Assembly (NCBI GenBank): GCA_009841255.1
Contig: VXMD01000067.1
Location: 108,388-172,387 of the forward strand
Reading direction: 5' to 3'
Length of the DNA stretch: 64,000 bases
DNA from: Candidatus Poribacteria bacterium
Lineage (GTDB): Bacteria > Poribacteria > WGA-4E > WGA-3G
Below, piece after piece: positions 49,964 through 58,513 of the stretch. Within the stretch, counting starts at the first letter, position 1, and each line of letters starts with the position of its first letter. The notes beneath the pieces were generated by a model, which made no database searches, was not told the DNA's origin, and was given only the letters and a program-made list of their open reading frames with translations. The translations under genes and the position numbers were made by a program.

Positions 49964-51079
49964 ATGAAAACCTTTAAGTATAAGTTTGGCGATCAATCTA
50001 ATACGATCCGTCTTGGCAATCTGCTTGATGATATGTGGCAAGTTCACGAGTATTTCCACACGTGGCAACGTCAACGCTATAAAGACGGATTGCCATATGC
50101 GAACTACAATGTCATGTCCGCACATTTGACGGACTTGAAACGAACGACACACCCGCATTGGAATGCGTTGCCGAGTCAAGCAATTCAAGGGGAACTCAAA
50201 CGGATTCACTTGGCGTATGATCGTTTTTTCAAAAAACTTGGCGGTAGACCGAAAATCAAAAAGCGACATAAGTTTAAATCCTTCACGCTCAAACAAACAG
50301 GCTGGTCTCTTGACGACAATCGCATCACATTGACGTTCCGAAAATGGAATCCGAAGACACGTAAATGGCAATTTGATAAAGTGCCGTATACGTTCCATAA
50401 GCACCGTAAGTTTTTTGGAAACATCAGTCGTATCACGATAAAGCGCGACGCTTGCGGTGACTATTGGCTTTATATAATCACGGATTTTGTAGAAATGAAA
50501 CTGCTGCCGACAACAGGTCAAAGCGTTGGGGCAGACTTCGGTATGAAAGACGCGTACTTGACACTCAGCACGGGTGAGAAGAAACAACATCCACAACCGC
50601 TGAAATACTCCTTGAACAAACTTCGGTCTCTCAACAAAAGTCTTTCGCGCAAAGTCAAAGGTTCTAACGGCTGGTGGCGGTGTGTGAGGCAACTCGCACG
50701 GCTCTACAGACGGATTAGCAATCAACGCAAAGACTTTCATTGGCAATTGGCAAGTGAGCTTTGTAAGAGGTTTGACACCATCGCCATTGAAACCTTGAAC
50801 CTTGAGGGTATGAAACGCTTGTGGGGTCGTAAAGTCTCCGATCTTGCGTTCTACCAGTTTGTTGAGATATTGAAGTATAAGTGTCAAAAACATGGGCGTA
50901 CATTGCTCCAAGTCGGTCAACGGACTGCTACAACTAAGCCTTGTAGCAACTGCGGGTTTCATAACGAAAATCTAACGCTCTCTGATAGAAAGTGGACGTG
51001 TCCTGAGTGTGGTTCACACCACGATCGAGACATCAACGCTGCGATAAACATTTTACGGGCAGGGATACCCGTGACCTAA
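49964..51079 (+). CDS. tnpB: TnpB RNA-guided nuclease of an IS605-type element
   Basis: The 371-residue TnpB has the OrfB layout. The N-terminal WED/REC-like part is followed by RuvC with the three catalytic acids in GADFGMKDAYLTLS (Asp), IAIETLNLEGM (Glu) and HHDRDINAAINIL (Asp). The zinc finger is CSNCG / CPECG. TnpB proteins are RNA-guided DNA endonucleases, ancestors of Cas12, that use an omega-RNA from the element's right end. All key residues are kept, so it looks active. Translation starts at ATG 49964; no strong ribosome binding site is seen. A long antisense frame over it is a shadow. Confidence 0.93.
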   Translation: MKTFKYKFGDQSNTIRLGNLLDDMWQVHEYFHTWQRQRYKDGLPYANYNVMSAHLTDLKRTTHPHWNALPSQAIQGELKRIHLAYDRFFKKLGGRPKIKKRHKFKSFTLKQTGWSLDDNRITLTFRKWNPKTRKWQFDKVPYTFHKHRKFFGNISRITIKRDACGDYWLYIITDFVEMKLLPTTGQSVGADFGMKDAYLTLSTGEKKQHPQPLKYSLNKLRSLNKSLSRKVKGSNGWWRCVRQLARLYRRISNQRKDFHWQLASELCKRFDTIAIETLNLEGMKRLWGRKVSDLAFYQFVEILKYKCQKHGRTLLQVGQRTATTKPCSNCGFHNENLTLSDRKWTCPECGSHHDRDINAAINILRAGIPVT

Positions 51080-51218
51080 ACACGATATGCCTGAGACTCG
51101 TTTCAGAGTTTCAGGGAATTGCCCGCTGGTGGAGCGACGGTAAGACGGTGGACTCTTTGAGAAAACCGCAGTCGCTATGAAACCGAAGCCCCGCGCTTTA
51201 GCGCGTGGGTGGTATCAC
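51080..51218 (+). ncRNA. Candidate omega-RNA (right-end RNA) of the tnpB element
   Basis: In IS605-type elements the guide-scaffold RNA covers the 3' end of tnpB and the right end. Here the 139 bp after tnpB contain several possible stems (GAGACTCGTTTCAGAGTTTC and the terminal CCGCGCTTTAGCGCGTGGG). If correct, the guide would be the flank starting at 51219 (TAGTGAAGAGACG). This is inference from family knowledge. Confidence 0.4.
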
Positions 51219-51438
51219 TAGTGAAGAGACGCATTATGTCGTCCAGTTTAGCTATGATATTGAGATAGGAGGAGGCGTGAAAAACGTGGTAGCATTCCTT
51301 GACGATTATCGGGATGTAGATGGCATTAAAATCCCGTATTATCGTGCGACAGAGAACGGGGAATATCGACGGGTTTTTATTACCGACATCACGTTGAACG
51401 CTCAAATTGACGAGGCACTGTTTCACCCTGAAGGGTAA
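51219..51438 (+). pseudogene. LolA-like (outer-membrane lipoprotein-sorting-type) C-terminal remnant
   Basis: The frame reads through from the element and encodes about 70 residues, including VVAFLDDYRDVDGIKIPYYR, GEYRRVFITDITLNAQID and EALFHPEG then stop. The pattern DDYRxVDGIKIP and ITxxxxNxxIDxxLFxP is typical of the C-terminal strands of LolA-like or DUF4292-like sorting proteins. The N-terminal two-thirds are missing, replaced by the IS605-type element. It may once have been fused to or adjacent to the TlpA gene on the other side of the element. Confidence 0.55.
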
Positions 51439-51523
51439 AACGAGGACGTAACGCGATCCCTCATACCTTGCCAGCGGGGTCCGAAACCCCGTCCATTTGC
51501 AGTGTATCGTTAGCACAAAAATT

Positions 51524-52618
51524 ATGGCACACCTTACCTTGAAAGAGGTCACCAAAATTTACGACGGTGACGTTCTTGCAGTCGAACAGGCAGATTTTCA
51601 GATTCCCGATGAGTCGTTTACCGTGCTGGTGGGTCCGTCGGGTTGTGGGAAATCGACAATCTTGCGGATGATCGCCGGATTGGAAGAGATAACGGAAGGC
51701 GATATCTACATTGACGATGAACGCATCAACGACACCCCACCTAAAGACAGAGATATCGCCATGGTCTTCCAGAACTACGCCCTCTATCCACACATGACGG
51801 TGTATAAGAACATGGCGTTTGGGTTAAAACTTCGGAAATATCCGAAAGCGGAGATCGACGAGCGTGTCAAAGAGGCAGCGGAGATTCTGAGTATCTCACA
51901 CCTCTTGAACCGCAAACCGAAGCATCTTTCCGGCGGCGAACGTCAACGCGTCGCAGTCGGTAGAGCGATCGTTCGGCACCCGAAAGTATTCCTGTTCGAT
52001 GAACCGTTGAGCAACCTCGATGCGAAACTACGCGTGCAAATGCGGATGGAGATCAGCCGTCTGCACGACCGACTCAACGCTACCATTGTCTATGTCACGC
52101 ACGACCAAGTCGAAGCGATGACGATGGGGGATCAGATCGTGGTGCTCAATGAGGGAAAAATCCAACAGATTGCCGATCCTGGAACGCTCTATCATAAACC
52201 GGCAAATCAGTTCGTCGGGGGATTCATCGGCACGCCACCGATGAACTTTATAGAGACACAGATTGTGAATAATGGCGGTGATCCGATGTTGAGCTTTGAA
52301 ACCTTCAAAGTGGAATTAAATGATCACTTGCAATCGGCACTGGGCAAAATTTCAGGTGATTCGGTGACGCTCGGTATTCGCCCAGAGGATATTCACGTCG
52401 GTGAAAACGGGACAAACAGCGTCGGAACGCAAGTGGAATTGGTTGAGCCGCTCGGGAATCACGCCCTCTTATATCTGCGGACGGAGAAGAGCAGTTTCGT
52501 CGCACAATCTGATCTTGTTAACATGCCGCAACACAACGCCCAGTTAACCGTTCGTTTTGATATGGAGAAAGCGCACCTATTTCACCCAGAGACAGGTGAA
52601 TCGTTAACCGTTTTTTAA
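51524..52618 (+). CDS. ABC transporter ATPase, sugar-importer type (MalK/UgpC)
   Basis: The 364-residue ATPase has Walker A (GPSGCGKST), the Q-loop (VFQNYALYPHMTVYKNMAFG), the signature LSGGERQRVAVGRAI, Walker B (VFLFDEPLSNLDAKLR) and the H-loop (VYVTHDQVEAMTMGD). A C-terminal TOBE/OB regulatory domain ends with FHPETGESLTVF. It would power uptake of a carbohydrate or glycerol phosphate. No permease or binding-protein gene is near, so it may be shared between several importers, as known for MsmX. ATG 51524 lacks a Shine-Dalgarno; the longer frame from 51497 is unlikely. Confidence 0.9.
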   Translation: MAHLTLKEVTKIYDGDVLAVEQADFQIPDESFTVLVGPSGCGKSTILRMIAGLEEITEGDIYIDDERINDTPPKDRDIAMVFQNYALYPHMTVYKNMAFGLKLRKYPKAEIDERVKEAAEILSISHLLNRKPKHLSGGERQRVAVGRAIVRHPKVFLFDEPLSNLDAKLRVQMRMEISRLHDRLNATIVYVTHDQVEAMTMGDQIVVLNEGKIQQIADPGTLYHKPANQFVGGFIGTPPMNFIETQIVNNGGDPMLSFETFKVELNDHLQSALGKISGDSVTLGIRPEDIHVGENGTNSVGTQVELVEPLGNHALLYLRTEKSSFVAQSDLVNMPQHNAQLTVRFDMEKAHLFHPETGESLTVF

Positions 52619-52712
52619 ATTATTGAAATCTGGTCATCATTCCAAGATGGTTTTTGGTTAATTCCAACGGGAATAGTGCTTCATCTACTTCCAAATTAGG
52701 GATATTTGCTTT

Positions 52713-52820
52713 CGTTTGTAGTAGGGAAACCATGCACAAGTCGCGTGTGGACTTGCGAGACAATGCCCGTTGTTGAGATATTCTCACTGCGAAGCAGTGC
52801 GATAAATCGCACGACTACGA
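52713..52820. repeat. REP-like palindrome cluster
   Basis: It contains CACTGC-GAA-GCAGTG (52785-52799), overlapping GTGCGAT-AA-ATCGCAC (52797-52812), and CAAGTC-GCGTGTG-GACTTG (about 52737-52755), framed by GTAGTAGG and CGACTACGAAC. It lies between convergent genes and resembles the other GTAG-framed palindromes of this window. Confidence 0.55.
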
Positions 52821-52851
52821 ACCCACCTTAAAATCCAAAATGGATAGAACA

Positions 52852-53880
52852 CTACTCCTTTAACGCTTGAATTTGTGCCCATGTCTCGGCATCTATCGGA
52901 ATACCGTCGCGTTCCCGTCTCCGCTGTTCCGCCCACCCGCGTTCCCCCGGTACCCGAATTGCGTCAACCCCAGCGACGCGATTCGCCGATTTGAGATAAT
53001 TGATAAAACGTTCGATCTCCGCGCTGAACCCCGGGAACCCTCTAAAACTGGCAACGTTCATCACCAGTACAAACAATCCATTGCCGACGCGGGCATCCTC
53101 GCCTTTACTACATCCCGCACCTGTGAGCGCGCCCGACAGGATATCAACAATAATACTCAGTCCATATCCTTTGTGGGCAGAAACCGTCCCACCGAACGGC
53201 AGTAAGGCGGCGGGTGGCACGGCATAGAAATCGTCCGCATTCGTCGTTGACTCGCCTTCTGCGTCGATGAGCCATCCGTGCGGGAGTGCCTCGTTCCGAT
53301 GCTGTTTGACCCGAAGTTTCCCCGATGCGACAACACTCGTAGACATATCTAACACAATCGGATCCTGCCCTTCAATCGGGACTGCACATGCGATCGGATT
53401 CGTAGAGAGTCTGCCCTCAATTCCGCCGTGCGGTGCGACACACGTGCCACCACCATGATCATTCGCCATGAGCAACCCAATCATCTCCGCCTCCGCGGCG
53501 AGGCATGCATACCCACCTAATCGACCGGCCTCATTGCACCGTGAAACGGCAACGGAACTGATATCCGTCCGCTTCGCTTTCTGGATTGCCAATTCAACGG
53601 CGCGGGTTGCGATGACGGGACCGAAGCCCCAATTCCCATCTAACACCGCGATGGACGCGGATTCATGCAAGGTTTCCGTTGGTGCCTCGGGCTGAATTAA
53701 CCCCTCTTCCAATTCACGCACATATTTCGGGAGGTGAATCACACCGTGTGAATCGTGTCCGACGCGATTGGCATCCACCATAGATCGGGTTACGATTTCC
53801 GCTTCGGCTGCTGAGATGTTTAATTTTTCGAAGACGTTGCGGCAAATTTCGGTGAGTTCTTCTGCGGTAAAATTCGGCAC
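52852..53880 (-). CDS. LDH2/YlbC-type malate/L-lactate/ureidoglycolate dehydrogenase
   Basis: The 342-residue NAD(P)-dependent oxidoreductase belongs to the LDH2/MDH2 family, unrelated to classical LDH. Family marks are SMVDANRVGHDSHGVIHLPKY (substrate His), NWGFGPVIATRAVELAI, MANDHGGGTCVAPHGG, LSTNPIACAVP and the nucleotide-binding GYGLSIIVDILSGALTGAG. Members reduce 2-keto acids such as malate, 2,3-diketogulonate or delta-piperideine carboxylate; the substrate is unclear. The start is GTG 53880 with AAGGAG seven bases upstream. It is a single gene. Confidence 0.9.
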   Translation of the reverse strand: MPNFTAEELTEICRNVFEKLNISAAEAEIVTRSMVDANRVGHDSHGVIHLPKYVRELEEGLIQPEAPTETLHESASIAVLDGNWGFGPVIATRAVELAIQKAKRTDISSVAVSRCNEAGRLGGYACLAAEAEMIGLLMANDHGGGTCVAPHGGIEGRLSTNPIACAVPIEGQDPIVLDMSTSVVASGKLRVKQHRNEALPHGWLIDAEGESTTNADDFYAVPPAALLPFGGTVSAHKGYGLSIIVDILSGALTGAGCSKGEDARVGNGLFVLVMNVASFRGFPGFSAEIERFINYLKSANRVAGVDAIRVPGERGWAEQRRRERDGIPIDAETWAQIQALKE

Positions 53881-54365
53881 AGCTCGGCTCCTTCGTTGGC
53901 GAAGTTTGCAACCTCGCTATATCAGATACACCTATTCTACAAGTCCCGATCAGTCCCGTCAAGTGCAAATTTGGATGCATCCGAGGCGAAACCACTTTTC
54001 AGATCCCACCACTTGAAACCTATCCGCATATTTTCTTCTCAAGGGCACTCACATAAGACCTGTCTATAAAGAACACTTTTGAATCAAGAAGTGCCTATAC
54101 CTCTGTAAACCCCTAATTTTGTGCATCCTGACTTAGATAACGAACCCCACATAAAAACTTAAATTTTTTTCATTATGCACGTTTTCGCTTCGAAAAAAGA
54201 GTCTTTAAGGAACAGTTAAAAGTATGCCAACACGCTAAATTCTTAAATCAAATTCACGTTTCTATGAGACTTTTTTTCCAAATCCGCATTCATAGTTTAT
54301 GAAAGCACGAAACCTTACATTTTAACTTTTGAGGTTTTTGCGACTGCTTTCAACTGGAGGACTCT
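53881..54365. other. AT-rich gap of about 480 bp between divergent genes
   Basis: It holds the leader of the LDH2 gene and the upstream region of the sigma-factor remnant. A small hairpin CACTT / AAGTG lies near 54083-54100. I see no gene and no convincing promoter. Confidence 0.4.
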
Positions 54366-55007
54366 ATGATAAGTGACCGATGACCAAAGACGAGACGCAG
54401 AACTCGTTCGTTGCATTTTATGTGGTGACGAAACTGCTTTTGATGCCCTCTATAAGCGACACAAGTCTCGTCTTTATGGGTTCATCGTCAACAAAATCGA
54501 CGACCGGCGTGACGCTGAGGAACTCACCAACGACACGTTCCTCAAAGCAGAAGAACATTTACACACGCTTCAAGAGCCTGAAAAGGTTCTGAACTGGATG
54601 TTCAGTATCGCTAGCCAATTGATCGCAGGATGGCACCGAAGGCACAAAAATCCGGTGCGACGCAAGGTTACACCGACGTTTACGAGACTGAAGGTGAAAC
54701 CGCGGCGACTGCTGTTATCCATCAGACTACCGAGGAATACGCAATAGAGACAGAACGATGGACAGCCCTATTAGCAACGATCGCGCAATTTCCTAAATTA
54801 GAGCAGAAGATGTTTCGTTTGCAGCTTGCCGGCAAGCGTTACGAAGAGATCGCCGAAATATGCGAAGTCACTGTGTCTGTTGTGAAAAATCGACTGTCTC
54901 GCGCGAAGAAGCGGTTGAAAGTTTGGGCGGTAGCTTGGGAAGAAGCAAATGCCGAAGGCGGAGACTTGAACTTCTCGAAGTTTAACAACGGAAAGGAGAA
55001 GTTGTAA
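54366..55007 (+). pseudogene. ECF sigma factor broken by frameshift(s)
   Basis: A frame from GTG 54373 encodes sigma region 2 (AFDALYKRHKSRLYGFIVNK; DRRDAEELTNDTFLKAEEHL). A second frame, shifted by -1 and open from 54630, encodes region 4 (LEQKMFRLQLAGKRYEEIAE; VSVVKNRLSRAKKRLKVW). They overlap near the run CACAAAAATCC, which is not a canonical slippery site. The best ribosome binding site (GGAGGA) points to ATG 54366, in yet another frame that stops at once, so there may be two lesions. Either the gene is dead or the assembly has errors. It sits just upstream of the RRE-glycosyltransferase locus, as if it once regulated it. Confidence 0.7.
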
Positions 55008-55145
55008 TTGACGCTTCTGTATCAGCACACGCTCTGGTATCGCAGGCATCGCGAACACGGCAAAATCGACAGATTGCTATCGCTTCTCGCAAATAAATGT
55101 GCAGACGCATTCAATTCTCCCAATGGAATAAAAAAGTATGTTTGA
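55008..55145 (+). CDS. Small basic ORF after the sigma remnant
   Basis: A TTG start directly follows the sigma-remnant stop (TAATTG) and opens 45 codons, MTLLYQHTLWYRRHREHGKI then DRLLSLLANKC. Its stop overlaps the ATG of the next small frame. I recognise no family. A coupled small gene is possible; chance is also possible. Confidence 0.3.
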   Translation: MTLLYQHTLWYRRHREHGKIDRLLSLLANKCADAFNSPNGIKKYV

Positions 55146-55248
55146 TTCTCCAAAACATCTTCATCAATTCCATATCTTTGAAAAAGAATATAGACTTTAC
55201 GCAACAGACTTAGAGAAAGCGCGTTTCAAAGATGATGCACCGATATAA
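55138..55248 (+). CDS. 36-residue RRE-like fragment, coupled to the first glycosyltransferase
   Basis: MFDSPKHLHQFHIFEKEYRL then YATDLEKARFKDDAPI and stop. It aligns with the first 30 residues of the next gene (HRYKLIEFQENAYLADLEYH): HxFxxFExxYxxxDLExxR. It is therefore a truncated extra copy of the PqqD/RRE-like N-terminal region, or a small stand-alone peptide binder. It overlaps the glycosyltransferase start (55232) by 17 bases, so translation is coupled. Confidence 0.45.
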   Translation: MFDSPKHLHQFHIFEKEYRLYATDLEKARFKDDAPI

Positions 55249-56860
55249 ACTTATAGAATTCCAAGAAAACGCTTATTTAGCAGATTTAGAGTACCATCGC
55301 CTTTTACCTGTTGATGAATTGGTGCGAGACGTATTTGAGCGACTTGAATCGGATACTGAAGAGATCGTTTCTGACTTAGCCGATACGTATACTGAGGCTG
55401 AGATTCGTAATTGTCTCCATTACCTTCATTGGCCCCAGGAGCAGAGTTTCTCCAAAACCCTGAAAGCACCGCCTTTTAAAATCTTCGCGCCGAGATTACA
55501 TTCAACGCATGAACAATTGAGATGGAACACGTTAGGTGCCTCTGTTGCCCACATTGAATTGCTGAAAGCGTTATCGAAATACGCCACAATTCATGTAACT
55601 CAGGAATTTGAGGACATGGAGAATATGGTTCTGATGCCTTTCAATATTCATGAGAAATCGTCTGTTTATCGGATGATCAAAGAGAATTATGATGGTGTTT
55701 TGTTGTGGTATCTTGACGAAGTTGAGATGATGTCCGCGCTCAATTATCTGCACGTGCCGGTTGTCTTGCCTATCTACGCCGCACGTGGCGATAATGGACG
55801 AATTATCAATCGGATGATGAACTGGTATGCTTCCATGCGGAATTTCGATGCCTTCATGACCCTTACCCAACCGACTATTGATTTGTATTCGACCTTCATT
55901 CAGGACACCTCATTGTTTCATATTGTGCCTTGTGGGGTAGATACTGATTTTTTCCAACCCGAAGATAAAATACAGGCAAAACAGAAGGTTGCGGAATTAT
56001 TGGGGAGACCTGAAATTACCGAGAAGCCCGTTGTTGGATACATCTCAAGGTTTGAGGTTGAAAAAGGAGCGGGGGTTTTTATGGATGTCGCTCGCTTGAT
56101 GCCGGAAGTTCTCTTTGTGGCCGCAGGTCGAATAGAAGATAGCCATCCCTACGATTTTCCAGAAAATTTCGTTCACAGTGGCAGACGTCCGCGCGAGGAG
56201 TTACCTGTTCTCTATAACGCCTTTGACGTGTTCTGTTTCCCGAGTCTGGCGTGTTCTGAGGAGTTCGGGTTGGTGGTTCTTGAAGCGATGGCGTGTGGAA
56301 CTGTGCCAGTGGTATCCAGTTACGATGGTCCGAAATATGTGGTAAAAGACGCGGGAGTCGTTGTGCCTGCAATGCTGTATGATCGAGATATGACAAGCTT
56401 GGGGGGTGGGATTTTGGCTGAGGACTTTGCCCAAGTGATTGCTGAACTGTTACAAGATGATGCGGGTAGGCACAAACTTGCGAAAAAAGCCAGACAGCGC
56501 GCCCTTGAACTCACATGGGACAACAGTGCCAAATGCCTCCTACGGGTTTTTCAAGAACTGAATGCGAAAAAACGTCTCGCTACGCAGAGGTCTTGCATAC
56601 CGATAGGTTTTGGTCTCAACGAAAATGTAGACGAGGCTGTTAAGCCGAAGTCAGTGATTATCAATGCCAGACGCGAAAACAATACTCCGCTAACAGGGAC
56701 TCTATACGATACATCCGTAGAAGAAGGAATCGCCCTCTCGCTTCTACAAAATCATAGTATGCATGAGATTGAGGTGATCCTTTCCGCCTTGTTGGAAGAT
56801 GACGATGCGGTAGCAGTACATCTTGATCGTTTGAAGGGATTCATGAGGGCGTTATTTTAA
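55232..56860 (+). CDS. Group 1 glycosyltransferase with N-terminal PqqD/RRE-like domain
   Basis: The 542-residue protein has two parts. Residues 1-75 (MHRYKLIEFQENAYLADLEY; VDELVRDVFERLESDTEEIV; EAEIRNCLHYLHW) follow the pattern of PqqD-like RiPP recognition elements at the front of SCIFF/QhpD-type maturases. Residues about 90-440 are a GT-B, GT4-type glycosyltransferase with PCGVDTDFFQP, GYISRFEVEKGAGVF and the catalytic EEFGLVVLEAMACGTVPVV (E-x7-E). About 100 C-terminal residues are unassigned. Such an arrangement suggests sugar transfer to a leader-guided peptide. It starts within a 36-codon frame and lies 21 bp before a sister gene. Confidence 0.8.
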   Translation: MMHRYKLIEFQENAYLADLEYHRLLPVDELVRDVFERLESDTEEIVSDLADTYTEAEIRNCLHYLHWPQEQSFSKTLKAPPFKIFAPRLHSTHEQLRWNTLGASVAHIELLKALSKYATIHVTQEFEDMENMVLMPFNIHEKSSVYRMIKENYDGVLLWYLDEVEMMSALNYLHVPVVLPIYAARGDNGRIINRMMNWYASMRNFDAFMTLTQPTIDLYSTFIQDTSLFHIVPCGVDTDFFQPEDKIQAKQKVAELLGRPEITEKPVVGYISRFEVEKGAGVFMDVARLMPEVLFVAAGRIEDSHPYDFPENFVHSGRRPREELPVLYNAFDVFCFPSLACSEEFGLVVLEAMACGTVPVVSSYDGPKYVVKDAGVVVPAMLYDRDMTSLGGGILAEDFAQVIAELLQDDAGRHKLAKKARQRALELTWDNSAKCLLRVFQELNAKKRLATQRSCIPIGFGLNENVDEAVKPKSVIINARRENNTPLTGTLYDTSVEEGIALSLLQNHSMHEIEVILSALLEDDDAVAVHLDRLKGFMRALF

Positions 56861-56881
56861 AACGATAGATTGAGGAAATTC

Positions 56882-58513
56882 ATGATTCAATTTCCTACTG
56901 ATTTAAAAGCACACAAAAAGTTCAATCATTTCGGACATACCTTTGTTGCAGATATAGAAGCCGGCTGTGTCTTTGAAGTCAATGACATTGTATCCGATAT
57001 CCTTGATATGTGCGAAGGTTCGACGACAGCACAAGTCAAAGCGGTATTAAGATCAAAATATCAAGAGGCTGAGATTAACTCAGTTTGGAGGTACCTCTTT
57101 CAACTGCAAATGGCAGGGATATTGTTTCATAAGGAGCCCGTGATAAATCAGGAGTGTATAGAATTCTCAGGAAAGATTGTTGTTTCACCGAGTTTTCTGT
57201 ATCGGCTCGATCAAAAGCCGTTTCTCACACGAGTCACTTACCATCAGTTGTTCCGGGCACTTTCCCAAAGGTTAGAAATCTTTATACCCATTACCAATAC
57301 AGAGGGACTCCCGACAAACTTTGACTGGGAAGGGGTCACCCCCTTAGAGATACCAACCGAGGCGGGACAGAATATGATCGGATACTATCCAGAGAACTGT
57401 CATGGGGTATTAAGTTTACCACATTCCATGGATCATGATGTTTCATTAGCATACTCGTCTCGAATTCCAACGATATTTTACGTATCGAGTGCCGAACCCG
57501 ATAGGCAATTGATTTTGGATAAGTTCTTCCTCCTTCGCGATTGCGATCTGTTATGTGTCGATTCGTGGTGGTTGAAAGATTACCTGTCTCAATTTGCTCC
57601 AGATACGGAGAAGATCGTCGTGTTGCCTGTGGGTGTTGACGGGGACGTTTATACGCTAAAAGATGCTCAGGAATCTAAGTTAATGCTTGCCGAAGCTTTT
57701 GCGAATGCTCGAATGAAATCCGATCCGATCATCCTCCTGTTTATGCCGAACGCGAGGGATGAACATCGGAATCTCGTTCATCTGCTTGCCCAGAGGCATC
57801 CCGAGTGCCTCTTTATCGTTGTCGGTGGGCTGGATCGGTCTCAATTCGGGAGTCACTGTGAAAATATAGAATACTTTCACGTTGAAGACTTCACGGATTA
57901 TCAGGCGTTACCGGTTATTTATAATGCAGCCGACTTGGGGTATTACGCCGCAGTCCCGGGTGCGAATGCGTTTTATCTGTCGAGTGCCTTATGTTGCGGG
58001 ACTCCGATGATTCTTTCCGGGGCACATAACAACAGCACGATGCAAACGTTAGGGGCGTATCTCCACATCCCCGCCAATACGCCACCTGTTGAAACGGCTG
58101 ACATCGTCTCAAAATCTCTCGCCGCCTTGCTGGCGGATCCATCTGTGCTGGCACGCTACAGAGATGTCGCCATTCGCAAGGGGAAAAGTTTCACGTGGGA
58201 GACTGTCGCGAAAGCACTCGAAAACCAGTTTATCTCGCTTCAAGAGAGAGTCCCCGAGGTAGAATCCACATTGACACAGTTTCCCTCCTTTTTTCAGCAT
58301 CACTACGACACGATACAGGGGAAAACGACCCCCACTGCGTATGAAAGACCTGCTTTTCTCCGCGAGGATGTGAAAAGTGCCATTGCGAAAGAACTGATGC
58401 AGGCGCATTCCATCAATCAGGTTTCTGTTGTTCTTGAACATATCTGTAAAGATGCAAGCACTGCAGAGGAGATACGCAAATATCTCTCTATAGGAAGGAT
58501 GCGGCATGAGTAA
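56882..58513 (+). CDS. Glycosyltransferase-like protein with N-terminal PqqD/RRE-like domain, active-site glutamates lost
   Basis: A 543-residue sister of the preceding gene from ATG 56882 (after GAGGAA). The N-terminal domain (HKKFNHFGHTFVADIEAGCV, then FEVNDIVSDILDM and EAEINSVWRYLFQLQ) is RRE-like. The GT-B part keeps LPVGVDGDVYTL and VVGGLDRSQFG, but the catalytic E-x7-E window reads GANAFYLSSALCCGTPMIL, with both glutamates replaced. It may be a non-catalytic partner. The C-terminus matches its sister (LMQAHSINQVSVVLEHICKD). The stop overlaps the ATG of the broken prepilin-peptidase-like gene. Confidence 0.75.
   Translation: MIQFPTDLKAHKKFNHFGHTFVADIEAGCVFEVNDIVSDILDMCEGSTTAQVKAVLRSKYQEAEINSVWRYLFQLQMAGILFHKEPVINQECIEFSGKIVVSPSFLYRLDQKPFLTRVTYHQLFRALSQRLEIFIPITNTEGLPTNFDWEGVTPLEIPTEAGQNMIGYYPENCHGVLSLPHSMDHDVSLAYSSRIPTIFYVSSAEPDRQLILDKFFLLRDCDLLCVDSWWLKDYLSQFAPDTEKIVVLPVGVDGDVYTLKDAQESKLMLAEAFANARMKSDPIILLFMPNARDEHRNLVHLLAQRHPECLFIVVGGLDRSQFGSHCENIEYFHVEDFTDYQALPVIYNAADLGYYAAVPGANAFYLSSALCCGTPMILSGAHNNSTMQTLGAYLHIPANTPPVETADIVSKSLAALLADPSVLARYRDVAIRKGKSFTWETVAKALENQFISLQERVPEVESTLTQFPSFFQHHYDTIQGKTTPTAYERPAFLREDVKSAIAKELMQAHSINQVSVVLEHICKDASTAEEIRKYLSIGRMRHE

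Larger units (their letters stand above)
49765..51218 (+). mobile_element. IS200/IS605-type element carrying only tnpB (IS1341-like)
   Basis: The ends are marked by IS605-type subterminal hairpins: CCCATGCTTTAGCTTGTGGG (49780-49799) and CCGCGCTTTAGCGCGTGGG (about 51191-51209). TATCAC occurs at both boundaries (49759-49764 and 51213-51218). No tnpA is present, so it needs a Y1 transposase in trans. It interrupts the end of a TlpA-like gene and the beginning of a LolA-like remnant. Exact ends are estimated. Confidence 0.75.

Noticed and set aside
49874..50962. A 362-codon open frame antisense to tnpB
   Set aside because: It has no family motif or ribosome binding site, and it lies wholly over an intact tnpB whose RuvC and zinc-finger motifs are clear.
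54600..54680. Programmed -1 frameshifting in the sigma-factor gene
   Set aside because: In the sigma frame the run reads CAC AAA AAT, which does not form a canonical X XXY YYZ slippery heptamer, and the apparent start region is also disturbed.
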